Shown: in pieces, positions 1-11,439 of the stretch
Layout of the letters: each line of letters begins with the position of its first letter
Position numbering within the stretch: the first letter of the stretch is position 1
Origin: Heterohyrax brucei
Taxonomy: Eukaryota > Chordata > Mammalia > Hyracoidea > Procaviidae
Assembly: GCA_028571685.1 (NCBI GenBank)
Contig: CM053143.1
Coordinates: forward strand, 49,903,208-49,967,207
Reading direction: 5' to 3'
Length of the DNA: 64,000 bases
Program-made: the position numbers and the translations under genes
Notes under the pieces: model-generated
The model's database searches: none
Seen by the model: the letters and a program-made list of their open reading frames with translations, nothing else
What the model was told of the DNA's origin: nothing

Positions 1-79
1 AGTCTCAAGTTCATCTGAATTCAGTTCTCCCGAATTGCTACAATGCTATATTAAGTGGTTTGGTTTTTATAATACAGAA

Positions 80-245
80 TAAAAAACCAAACCCACTACC
101 ATCAAGTTGATTCCAACTCATAGCTACTCTATAGGACAGGGTAGAACCGCCCCATAGAGTTTCCAAGGAGTACCTTGTAGATTCGAACTTCTGACTTTTT
201 GGTTAGCAGCTGTGGTACTGAACTGCTACACCACCAGGGTTTCCA
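80..245 (-). mobile_element. AfroSINE, near full length
   Basis: Read on the minus strand it begins GGAAACCCTGGTGGTGTAGC, carries a B-box-like GTTCGAA segment, and ends with the AfroSINE tail and a CAAACC/GGTTTGG run. It lies immediately left of an L1 tail and is inverted relative to the copy at 841. Confidence 0.9.
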
Positions 246-287
246 TAATACATAATAGTTATTTATATTAAAATTAAACTCTTTACA

Positions 288-757
288 TTTTTGTTGTTGT
301 TGTTATGACTCAGTGTAAATGTACATTCCCATATAAATTTACATGCCCACCTCTATGCAGCTTCCACTGCTCTCCCTGCCCAGTGATATCACACTATTCC
401 TCTCTGCTCCATATATGTCTCATCCTCCCAACAGTCTCCTTTCCCCTCCTCTCTACCTACTCTCCTTCCTCCAGCCAGAGGTCAGCAGGATGATATCCTA
501 TAGATGCATAGAATCATAAAGTGCATCCAATATATGGTCACTCTGCATCACCAAGTCCAATCCATTTGTGTCTGAAGAGTGGACCTTCATTATGATTTAT
601 GGGCAAGGGCAGCATCAGGGCCAGGGGCCATGCTCCCAGGGGAACCCCGAAGCCGCTAGACCATCAATTGTGGTCTTTTAGTGGAGATCTCAGGGTGCAC
701 TCCTTTTTATTCTTGTGTTACCATTGAGACTCAACTTAGTGAGCTCCATTGTGACAT
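288..757 (-). mobile_element. L1 3' UTR fragment (elephant-type L1), copy a
   Basis: A TTTTTGTTGTTGTTG run (complement of an A-rich tail) is followed by the L1 3' UTR segment starting near TGTAAATGTACATTCCCATA. The same sequence recurs at 28797, 30590 and 50516, all on the minus strand. The copy is severely 5'-truncated (about 470 bp) and carries no ORF2 sequence. Confidence 0.85.
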
Positions 758-840
758 TTTTTATTTTTTAATAATCTCTTTCACTTGCCTGTTTCGTCAA
801 CTGTTTTACTAAGATATTTAACTTCATTATCCATTTGACA

Positions 841-1010
841 GAAACCTTGCTGGTATGGTGGTTAAATGCTATGTCTGCTAACCAACCAAAAGGTCAGCGT
901 TTCGAATCTGCCAGGTGCTCCTTGGAAACTCTGTAGAGCAGTTCTACTCTGTCCTATATGGTTGCTATGAGTTGGAATCCACTTAACAGCATTGGGTCTT
1001 TGGGTTTTTA
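841..1010 (+). mobile_element. AfroSINE, near full length
   Basis: It starts GAAACCTTGCTGGTATGGTGG, continues through CTAACCAACCAAAAGGTC, and ends in a TTGGGTCTTTGGGTTTT tail. It is one of few AfroSINEs in sense orientation to SCLT1 here. Confidence 0.9.
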
Positions 1011-2690
1011 ATGCGTTTGACATTCATTTACGTGAGGGTAGTTATTGAATTAATTTTAAGAGGATAAGAAACTTGGAACCTGAAGAGATAGAAAAGTTGC
1101 TACTTCATTTAGAGAGAAAAAAGATGAAGGCAGCTACTTCTAAGAAAAGTTGCTTTCATAGGTATTAATGATTACCAGAGTGGTTTTCTTATAAAGTATC
1201 TTATTGACACAGTCAAAAGCTAGTATATCTTGATAGCAAGAAAAGTGCAGCTATAATTCTGTATATGAATGATTTCCTGCTAGTAAATTTAAGAAGTAGG
1301 TGAAATTTTTATGTGAGATACTACTGAATTTTTGTTTATTCCGACTATTAAATATTTTTCAGATAAGGAATTTTTAATGTGACTATAGTGATGAACCTTT
1401 AATCCTAACTAATGCATATGTATCCTGCATGATTATTTACCCAATAATAAGTACTTTTCAATAGATTCCAACATGTTCGTGACATTTAAACATTAGTTTT
1501 AAAAATTTTTTTTAATAGGATAATTACCACAACAAAGTCTAAACCTTTTCGTTACGATGTCATTCATGACATTCACCTGCCTTTCCAGTTTTCAGTCTCG
1601 CTGCATCACTCCATGTATGGTCCATTCTCACTTATTCGATAGTGATTTAGTTTCTTTTGGATAAACTGAGATTCAGTCACAGCAGGGACTTGGGTCTGGT
1701 TCATCTTGCAAGCCAATTTGTAGTTAGACCCTCTGAGCTTCTCTGGTTGAAAGGCAAAGAGAAAGGCTTAGAGCCCTGCCTAGTCCATCCTCCCCTGACC
1801 TGATTCACTTCAAGCTTGGCTTGTTCTCTCCTTTAACCTAGAGTGCCCAGTCAAGACTAGTTGATGTATCATGAGTTGAATACAGTTTTGCTTTAAGTAT
1901 AATTTTTCACATGACCTATTTCCTGACCCATTTTCTGCCCAATCACTTTTATTAAATGTACCTTTATTACCCAATCTTTTTAGCTCCTTTGTTTTTACCC
2001 ATAGTTCTCCCTACTTGAATGCCCTTCTTTTCCTTTGAAATCTTCAACTCCTTGATTTCATCAGAGAACAAATCATACTTTTATTGTATTCTCTTTAAGT
2101 ATGTACTTTATTCTTTTTTCCCCACCTTCCTTGCTAAAATATGTGTTTGAAAATAGTGACCATCTTTCTTGTGCAGAAAGTTTAGATATTTAATAAAGAT
2201 GGTGAGTCAAAGGCTAAATGACTATTTTCTTTAATACAGACTTTCTTTAGCCTCTATTTTCTTTTTTCTTTGCTCCTATTAACATTTCAGCTTTCAAAAT
2301 AATGGAAAATTACAAGTGCTAGTAGGGACTTCACCTAACCTAAGGTGAATTAATTAAAACCCACATGTAGGTATAGAGATCTTCTTATATTTGTTATGGT
2401 GACGTACTGTGAAATGTGTTTTGTCTCATTTTTAAACCTTTAAATCATCAAATTGTATTTATAACTATTCCTCAATGTAATGTGTAAAATATTTATCTTC
2501 TATTGAAAATAAAGGCTTTATTGTGTTCTGCTTCATTAAAATATCCACAACTGATAATACTTCTTAGAAGAATCATTCTTATCAGTAGACTACTGTCATA
2601 GAATCTGATTGCTTGAATGTGAATGTAGTATGTAACGGAGACCTAAGTGTTTGGAAAATTTATCACTAAAACCATATTTTGTGCTTTCAG
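1011..2690. other. Intron sequence, no gene seen
   Basis: AT-rich intron with no convincing open frame. The block around 1910-2200 has the look of an L2 3' region (clustered 'ctccttgatttcatcag' and 'gtgaccatctttc' phrases), but it is too decayed to assign firmly. The last 20 bases are the acceptor tract of exon A. Confidence 0.5.
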
Positions 2691-2746
2691 AAACATATGG
2701 GTGAGATGAAACTACAACTTGAAAATGTCATCAAGGAAAATGAAAG
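2691..2746 (+). CDS. SCLT1: SCLT1 coding exon 'A' (56 nt)
   Basis: The acceptor is a pyrimidine-rich tract ending GTGCTTTCAG at 2681-2690. The exon reads KHMGEMKLQLENVIKENE and ends with two bases of an Arg codon (phase 0 in, phase 2 out). The donor is AAAG|GTAGAT. The peptide nearly matches human SCLT1 around residues 79-97, a heptad-rich coiled coil. The reading frame stays open only a short way into the intron. A 2.9-kb RTE retrotransposon begins only about 84 bp past the donor. Skipping this exon alone would shift the frame (56 nt). Confidence 0.93.
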
Positions 2747-2829
2747 GTAGATCAATTGGCTGTTGGTTCTTTTATCATCTTAATTATCTTTTTTTTGTTA
2801 TTTATATATTTTATCTTACATATAGTATA

Positions 2830-5728
2830 CTGCCTGCACGCATCTGCAGTTTGTACTGTGGGGGCTTGTATGGTCCTGTGATGCTGGAAGCTGTCCCGCT
2901 GGGATTCAAATCCTAGTAGGGTCATCTGTGGTGGCCAAATTTCAGCTGAGCTCCTAGACTAAGACAGCAGAGGAAGAAGGATCTGGCAGTCTGCTTCTGA
3001 AAAGAATTAGTCAGTAAAGAACCTCATGAATAGGAGTGGACATTGTCTGATATAGCACTGAAAGATAAATCTGTCAGGCTGGAGGGCACTTGAACTAAGA
3101 CTAGGTAAGAGCTGCCTAATCAGAGTAGAGTTGATCTTAGTGACGTAGATGGTGTCAAGCTTTCAGGACCTTCATTTACTCATGTGGAATGGTTCAGAAT
3201 GAGAAGAAATAGCTGCAAACATCTGATAATAATCAGAACATGAAATGTATGCAGTGTGAATCTGGAGAAATTGGATATTGTCAGAAATGAAATGGAATGC
3301 ATAAAGATGGATATCTTAGGCATTCATGAGCTGATATGGACTGGCATTGAATATTTTGAATTGAGTAATCATATGGTCTGCTGTGCAGAGAATGACAGCC
3401 TGAGCAGAAATGGCATTGTATTCATCATCAAAAAGAACCCTTTGAGATCTATCCCGAAGTACAGTGTTGTCAGAGCTAGGGTAATATCCATATGGCTATG
3501 AGGAAAACCAGTTAATACAACTATTATTAAAATTTATACACCAACCACTAAGGCCAAACATGAAGAAATGAAAGATTTTTATCAACTTTTGTAGTCTGAA
3601 ATTGATCAAACAAGCAATCAGGATGCATTGATAGTTGGTGGTAATTGGAATGCAAAAGTTGGAAACGAAGAATTAGTTGGAATTTATGGCCTTAATGATA
3701 GAAAAGATGCTGGAGACTGCATGATAGAATTTTGCAAGACTGATGATTTCTTCATTGAGAATAACTTTTTTTAACCACATAAATGGCAGCTATACACATA
3801 AACCTCACCAGATGGAGGACAACAGGGGAATCAGATCAGCTATGTCTGTGGCAGGAGACGATGGAAAAGTTCTGTAACATCAGTCAGAATAAAGCTAGAG
3901 GCTGACTTATGGAACAGATTATCAAATGCTCATGGGCAAGTTCAAGGTGAAACTAAAGAAAATTAGAGCAGGTCCATGAGACACAGAATATGACCGTGAC
4001 TACATCCCACCTGAATTTAGAGACCAACTCAAGAATTGATTTGCCATGCTGTACACTAATAACCAAAGAAGAGACAAGTTGTAGAATGACATCAAGGACA
4101 TGATACATGAAGAAACTAAGAGCTCACTAAAAGGACAGAAAGAAAGAAGAGAATAAAATGGATGTCAGAAGAAATTCTGAAACTTGTTCTTGAATGTTGA
4201 ATAGCTAAAGCAAAAAAGGAAGAAGCGAAGAAAAAGAACAGATTACAAAGGGTGGCTTTAGAAGACTAAGTTTTATAATGACATGTGAGAATACCTGGAG
4301 ATAGAAAGTCAACAGAGAAGACACTCAGTATTTCTCAAGCTGAAAGAAATGACTAAAAACTACAAGCCTGAAGTTGCAGTGTTGAAGGAGTCAGTGGGCA
4401 AAATATTGAATGACACCAGAAGCATCAAAAGAAGACAGATGGAGTATAGAGAGTCACTGTTACCAAACAGCACTGGTTAACACGCAGTGATTTCAGGAGG
4501 TAGCAAGTATATGATCAGGAACCAGTGGTGCTAAAGGAAGAAATCCAAGCTGCTTTGAAGGCACTGACAAAAAACAAGGCTCCGGAGTTGACAGAACACA
4601 AATGAAGGTGTTTCAGCAAATGGATCCAGTGTTGAAAGGACTCAGTCATCCCTGCCAGGAAATTTGGAAGACAGCTACCTGGCCTGCTTACTGGGAGGGA
4701 TCCATGTTTATGTCTGTTCCCAAGAAAGATGATCCAAACAAATGTGAAGATTATGTAGCAACATCATTAATATCACATGCAAGTAAAATTGAGCTATAGA
4801 TCATTCAGAAGCAACTGCAGCAATGTCTTGACAGGGAGGTGCCAGAAATTCAAGTCAGATTGAGAAGAGTATGTGGAATCAGGGATATCACTGCTGATGC
4901 CAGGTAGATGCTGACTGAAAGATGTTCACTTGTGTTTTATTGACTATACAAAGGCATTTGACTGTGTGGATCACAATAAATTATGGATAACTTTATAAAT
5001 AATGGGAATTTCAGAATACTGAATTGTGCTCATCAGGAACCTGTTCATAGATGAAGAGGCAGCCATTCAAGTAGAACAAGGGTATCCTCTGTGATTTAAA
5101 CTCAAGAGTAAGGTGTGCATCAAAGTTGTGTACTTTAACCGTGCTTATTCAGTCTACATACTCAGCAAATAATCTAATAAACTGGACTATGTAAAGAACA
5201 GTGGGGCATCAGGACTGAAGGAAGACTCATGAGCAGCCTGTATCATGTAGGTGAAATAATCTTGTTTGCTGAAAAGTGAAAAACATTTGAAACATTAGTG
5301 ATAAAGATTAAAACTCACAGCCTGCAGTATGGATTACATCCCACATAAAACAAAAATTGTCACAAATGGACCAAGAAGCAACATTATGATAAATACAGAA
5401 AAGACTTACGTTGTCAAGGATTTCATTTTACCAGGCTCCACAATCATTAACCAAGGAAGCAGCAGTCAGGAAACCAAAATATGTGTTACGTTGGACAAAT
5501 CTGTTGCGAAAGACCTCTTTAAAGTGTTGAAAAGCAAAGATGTCACCTTGAAGATTAAGGTGCATCGTGACCCACTTGGTGTTTTCCGTTGCCTCGTATG
5601 CATGTAAAAGCTAGACAATGAATAAAGAAGACTGAGAAAGAATTGATGCCTTTGAATTGTGTTCACAAAGAATGTTGTGCATACCATAGCCTGCCAAAAG
5701 AATAAACAACTATATCTTGAAGGAGGTA
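2830..5728 (+). mobile_element. RTE (BovB-like) LINE copy R1, 3'-truncated, inactive
   Basis: A sense-strand RTE with 5' UTR (about 2830-3215), an AP-type endonuclease and a reverse transcriptase, broken by many stops and frameshifts. The longest endonuclease remnant is at 3256-3501 (NLEKLDIVRNEMECIKMDIL, then the catalytic-Glu motif as GIHELIWTG). The second endonuclease motif reads GGNWNAKVG, with the usual Asp codon changed to Asn at 3643-3645. The polymerase YADD box has become HVGE at 5244-5255. The C-terminal thumb-like part is at 5329-5607. About 300 bp of 3' end is missing, because at 5728 it joins inverted copy R2. Confidence 0.88.
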
Positions 5729-7095
5729 CCTTGTTCTTTGCTAATTCCTTCAATGCAAAGCTTTGACTTCTTCCTTTACTGCCATCAGTTTCCGATCATA
5801 TGCTGTGTCTTGAAGTGGTTGAATGTTGACCAATTTTTTTTGGCATAATAACTTTATATTCCTTTTATCTTCTTTTGATGCTTCCTGAGTAGTTTAATAT
5901 TTCCCTTATAGAATCCATCACTATTGCAAGTCAAGGCTTGAATCACCTTGAGAAATACAGAGCATGTCCTTCCCTTTTGGTTTTCTGTCTCTGATCTTTG
6001 CACGTGTTATCACAGCCTTACTTTGTCTTCTGAGGCTACCCTTTGAAATCTTCTGTTCTGATCTTTGAATTCATCGTTTCTTTCTTTAGCTACTCAGTGT
6101 TTAAGAGCAGGTTTTAGAGTCTTCTGACATTCAGTTCTTCTTCCCTTTGTTTCTTGTCTTTTCAGTGACTTCTTGCTTTCTTCATGATGTCTTTCTATAA
6201 CTCATCTGGTGTTTGGTCTTTAATGTTTATCGCATCAAATCTATTGTCGGCATGGTCTCCAAGCTCGAGCAGAATACAGTCAAAGTCATACTTTGGCTCT
6301 ATTTTTTAGTCTTTTTCTGTGTTTCAGTTTGTACTTGCATATAAGCAGTTGATGGTCTGTGCGATAGCTGACACCTGGCCGTGTTCTAACTGATGATATT
6401 GAGTTTGTCCATCGTCTCTTTTTACACATGTAGTTGATTTAATTCCTGTGTTTTCCATCTGGTGAAGTCTATATGTATAGTCATCGTTTGTATTGGTGAA
6501 AAAGGGTATTTGTAATGAGAAGTCATTGGTCTCCCAAAATTATATCATGTGTCTCCAGCATTGTATCTATCACCAAGGCCGTCTTTTCCAACAATTGATC
6601 CTTCTCTGTTGCCCAACTTTTGCATTTCAATTACCAATGATTATCAGTGGATTCTGGTTGCATGTTTGGTGAGTTTCAGACTGCAAAAGCTGGTAAAATT
6701 CTTCCATTTCTTCATTCTTGTTTCTTCTCACTTTGTGTCATGTCACATCAGCATATGAAAGTCCTGAAAGCTTGACTACATCCGCGTCATTAACGTTGAC
6801 TATTTTGAGGAGGCAGCTCTTACCTAGTTATCTTTCGGGTGCTTTCCAGCCTGGGGGTGTATCTTCCGGCAGTGTGTCAGTGTTCTGCTGCTGTTCTTAA
6901 GGTTTTCACTGGCTAATTGTTTTCAGAAGTAGACTGCCAGGTCCTTCTTCCTAGTCTGCCTTAGTGTGGAAACCTGTCTGCCATGGGGGATTCCGCTGGT
7001 ATCTGAATACTGGTGGCACAGCTTCCGCCATCACAGCAACACGGAAGTTCTCGTGGTATAACAAAGTGACAGACATGTTGATGAGAGGTAAGTAG
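5729..7095 (-). mobile_element. RTE LINE copy R2, 5' half only, inactive
   Basis: Antisense RTE covering the 5' UTR, endonuclease and start of the RT domain. It begins abruptly mid-RT at the R1 junction (5728/5729), and its 5' end is near 7095. The endonuclease GDWN box reads GN-stop-N (Asn codon on the minus strand at 6630-6632). There is no 3' tail, so this is not a simple retrotransposition product ending at its own poly(A)-like tail. Confidence 0.85.
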
Positions 7096-7189
7096 TATGT
7101 TAAATTTTGTTTTTATCATTCATATACTCTTTAGTTTTTTAAAGGTATGTGTGTTCTCAGGTATTTAATCTTGCATATTTTAATGTGCA

Positions 7190-7585
7190 ACAAATAATAG
7201 AAATGATATGATTTTATGTATAGGCTTCTAATACTTCCTTTTTTCAGTCAGTATCATGAGCAACTACAAGAATTTTCATGAAACAAAAATTTGTGGGCCA
7301 TAAGTTGTGTGAATATTCAGTTTTGCAGTTAGTGCCAAAATAATTTTCACAGTGGTTGTATCAATATGTTTTCCAGTCATTGCTATTTTATGAGTTGTTA
7401 TTGAGCCACATCTTCTCTTATCCACACTTGTTCTTATCAGGCTTCTGAAGTTTTATCTGTTTGAGTGTTAAATGGTTTTCCATTGTGATTTTAATTTGCA
7501 CCTTCCTGAATATTAATGTGATTACTAATATGATTAACTGTTTCTTCATATGCTTGTTTACACAAGTTGTTTTCCTTTTCTGTTT
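7190..7585 (-). mobile_element. Old L1 fragment (ORF2 C-terminal region), left part
   Basis: The phrases CACAGTGGTTGTATCA, then CCATTGTGATTTTAATTTGC and TTCTTCATATGCTTGTTTAC, follow the order of an antisense L1 ORF2 3' region. The match resumes at 10735 after RTE copy R3, so R3 is inserted in this L1. Confidence 0.6.
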
Positions 7586-10500
7586 TTGTTGTTAGGTGCC
7601 ATCAATTCGGTTCAACGCATAGCAACCCTATGCACAACAGAACAAGATACTGCCCAGTCTTGCTTCGTGTCCACAATTATTTTTATGCTTAAGCCCATTG
7701 TTGCGGCCACTGTGTGAATCCATCTTGTCAAGGACCTTCCTCTTTTCAATGATCCTCCACTCTACCAAGCATGATGTCCTTCTCCAGGGACTGATCCTTC
7801 CTGACAACATGTCCAGAGTGTGTAAGATGCAGTCTTGCCATCTTTGCTTCCAAGGAGCACTCTGGTTGTACTTCTTCCGGAACAGATTTGTTTGTCCTTT
7901 TAGTGGCCCACGATACACTCAACATTCTTCTCCAACACCGCATTCAAAGGCATCAATTCTTCTTTGTTCATTGTCCAGCTTTCAGGTGCATATGATGCAG
8001 CTGAAAATACCATGGCTTGGATTAGGCTCACGTTAGTCTTCAGATGACATCTTTACCTTTCAGTATTTTAAAGAGATCCTTTGCAGCACATTTTGCGAGT
8101 GCAATGCGTTTTTTGATTTCTTGACTGCTGCTTCCATGGGCATTGATTGTGGACCCAAGTAAAATGAAATCCTTGACACTCTCAGTCCTTTCTCCATTTA
8201 TGATGATGTTGCTTAACTGGTCCGGTTGTGAGGATTTTTGTTTTCTTGGATGTTGAGGGTATAATCCATACTGAAGGCTGTGGTCCTTGATCTTCATCAG
8301 TGAGTGTTTCAAATTGTCTTCACTTACAGCAAGTAGGGTGGTGTCATCTGTGTAATTCAGGTTGTTGATGAGTTCTCTTCCAGTTCTGATGCCTTGTTCT
8401 TCTTCATATAATCCAGCTTCTCAAATTATTTGCATGACATACAGATTGAAAAGGTATGGTGAAAAGATCACACCCTGACTCACACCTCTCCTGACTTTAG
8501 ACTATACTGTGTCTCCTTGTTCTGTTTGCACGACTGCGTCTTGATCCACATACAGATTCCTTAAGACACATTCCTTAAGACACATTTAAGTGTTCTAGAG
8601 TTCCCATTCTTCCCAATGTTAGCCATAATTTGTTGTGATCCACACAGCTGAATGTATTTGCATAGTCAATGAAACACAGGTAAACATCTTTCTGGTATTC
8701 TCTGCTTTCAGTCAAGATCTATCTGACATCAGCAGTGATATCTCTGGTCATACATGCTCTTCTGAATTCAGCCTGAATTTCTGGCAGTTCCTTGTCAGTG
8801 TACTCTTGCAGTCACTTTTGAATGATCTTGATCAAAATTTTCCTTGTGTGTGACATTAATGATATTGTTGGGTAATTTCCACATTCAGTTGGATCACCTT
8901 TCTTTTGAATGGGCATCCATATGGATCTTTTCTAGTCAGTTGGGCAGGTAGGCCAAATTTCTTGGCATAAACAAGTGAGCACTTCCAATGCTGCATCTGT
9001 TTGTTGAAATGTTTCAATTGATATTCCATGGAGCCTTGTTTTTTGCTGATGCCTCCAGTGCAGCTTCAACTTCTTTCTGCAGTATCATCATTTCCTGATC
9101 ATATGCTACCTCTTTGAATGGATGAACAGCAGTCAGTTCTTTCTGGTGTAATGACTGTATATTCCTTCCATCTTCTTTTGATGCTCCCTGAGTCATTTAA
9201 TAATTTCCATGTAGAATCCTTCACTATTGCAATTAGAAGCTGAATTTTTTTTCTTCAGTTCTTTCAGCTTGAGAAATGCAGAACATGTTTTTCCCTTCTG
9301 GTTTTCCAATTCCCACTCTTTACACGTCATTATAATACTTTCTTCTGTCTTCTTGAGCTGCTGTTTGAAATCTTCTCTTTAGGTCTCTTACTTCACCATT
9401 CTTTCCTTTTGCTTTAGCTGCTTGACGTTCAAGAGCAAGTGTCAGAGCCTCCTCTGTCTTCATATTTGGTCTTTTCTTTCTTTCCTGTCTTTTTGATGAC
9501 CTCTTGCTGTCTTCATGGATGATGTCTTTGGTGTCATTCCACATCATCTGGTTTTGGATCATTAGTGGTCGACACATCAAATCTGTTCTTGAGATGGTCT
9601 TTAAACTCAGGAGGGATATACTCAAGGTCATACTTTGGCTCTTATGGACTTGTTCTAATTTTCTTCAGTTTCAATTTGAATTTGCAGTGAGTGATTGATG
9701 ATCTGTGCCGCAGCCAGCAACTGGTCTTGTTCTGACTGCTGATGTGGAGTTTTTCCATGTCATGACCATATGGTGAGGTCCATGTGTACAGTTGTTGTTT
9801 ATGTTGGTTAAAAAAAGATATTTGCAGTGTGATCTCCGACATTATTTCTGTCACCATGGCCTTATTTTCCAACTACTGATCCTTTTCTTTTGTTTCCAAC
9901 TTTTGCATTCCAGTTACCAGTTATTATCATTGTTTACCTGTGTTTTGTGATCCTGATTGCATGTTCAATCAATTTCTGATGACAGAAGTTGGCACAAATC
10001 TTCAGTCTCTTCATCTTTGGCCTCAGTCGTTGGTGTGTAAATTTGAATAACATTCTTATTAACTGGCATACCTTGTAGGCGTATGGATATTACCCTCTCA
10101 CTGACAGCATTGTACTTCAGGACAAATCTTGAAATGTTCTTTTTGATGATGAATGCAACACTGTTCCTTTTCCCATTTTCTTTCCCACCGTAGTAGACCA
10201 TATGATTGTCAGATTCAAAATGACCAAAACCAGTCCGTTTGAGCCCACTAATACCTAGGATATCAGTGCTTATGTGTTGTTTCATTTTTGACAATTTCCA
10301 GTTTTCCTAGATTCATACTTCGTACGTTCCATGTTCCAGTTATTAATGGATGTGTGCAGCTGTTTCTTCTCATTTTGAGTCATGTCGCATCAGCGAATGA
10401 AGATCCCAAAGGCTTTATTCCATCCATGTCATTAGGGTTGACTTTACTTTGAGGAGACAGCTCTTATGCAGTTGTCTTCCGAATGCCTTCCAACCTGGGG

Positions 10501-10725
10501 GCTCATTTTCCAGTGCTATATCTGACAGTATTCTGCTGCTACTGAGAAAGCTTTTCCCTGGCTAGCTCTTTTCAGATTGCTGGGTCCTTGTTCCTAGTCT
10601 GTCTTAATCTGGAAGCTCAGCTGAAAACCTGTCTACCATGGGTGACCTTGCTGGTACCTAAATACCAGTGGCATAGCTTCCAGAATCCTAGCAATAAGCA
10701 AGCCTGACAGACGAGTAAGGGCTAC
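7586..10725 (-). mobile_element. RTE LINE copy R3, near full length, inactive
   Basis: An antisense RTE of about 3.1 kb. Its 3' end is at left (TGTTGTTAGGTGCCATCAAT, the complement of the tail shared with AfroSINEs) and its 5' UTR at right. The RT box reads YTDDT (8340-8354), so both Asp are kept but Ala is replaced. The endonuclease is dead: ISELKWTG reads ISGLKRTG, and GDWN reads GNWN (Asn codon 9913-9915). Readable remnants lie at 8040-8312, 9014-9196, 9320-9631 and 9965-10294 (minus strand). It is inserted into an older antisense L1; the short sequence TTTTCTGT occurs near both ends and may be a decayed target duplication. Confidence 0.9.
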
Positions 10726-10734
10726 TCACTCTGT

Positions 10735-10900
10735 CTTTACCCTCCTTACCTTTCTTTTTCTGTGAACAACTTGTCCATTTCTTTTCCCCATTGTTTTCTT
10801 TGTCAGTTTATGTTTTCCTTATCAGATTGTGAAGGTACTTTATATAATCTGTATCCTGAATATATGTTGGTGTACTAGTTATTGTCAATGTAGAAAATAG
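10735..10900 (-). mobile_element. Old L1 fragment, right part
   Basis: It continues the L1 match broken at 7585: ACTTGTCCATTTCTTTTCCC, then CAGATTGTGAAGGTACTTTA and ATAATCTGTATCCTGAATAT are the expected next phrases of an antisense L1 ORF2 region. Confidence 0.5.
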
Positions 10901-11439
10901 TCATTCTTGAAATTTTGAACAAGAGAGGTTTAATTCACTTACACTTAAGTGCTTCTAAATCTTTGGTTTGGTGATCACACCTTAGAAGGACTGTGATCTT
11001 GAGGTCAGGAATTTATGCTACTTCTCCCATCTCTGCTGCCACCAAAGCAGCATCATTTCTATAAAGCTGAGCCTTGACACTAGAAAGTAGGGCACAAGGT
11101 ATAACTACAACATATACTCAAGTCTATACAGTTTTGGTTGTTGCCTGCCATACCTCTTATTGGTGAAACTGTAAGTTCATCCAGAACTTCCAGCAGTTGT
11201 GATGGAGAGAGGAATGTGGAAAGTGGCAACAATGAATATTGGAGTGCCAGTGGCCCGTTCAGCCTGTTACATGTTAGGTGTTTCAGATATCTTTTCCCAG
11301 ATTGTGATATGTTTGATCATCAGAAATATCTATTCTGCAGCTGAGTAATTAATACTAAGAGATTATTAACACTGTTCCCTTTTGTGGTGCTGTACCTTGC
11401 ATGTTAGTGTGCATTGTACATTGTACCTGACATGTGGCT
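10901..11439. other. Intron sequence, nothing recognised
   Basis: Non-repetitive-looking intron with one 68-codon chance frame (11138-11344 +). I see no splice-supported exon or known repeat. Confidence 0.5.

Noticed and set aside
2719..2916. 65-codon frame starting inside exon A
   Set aside because: It is out of the SCLT1 frame and runs over the splice donor into intron and RTE sequence.
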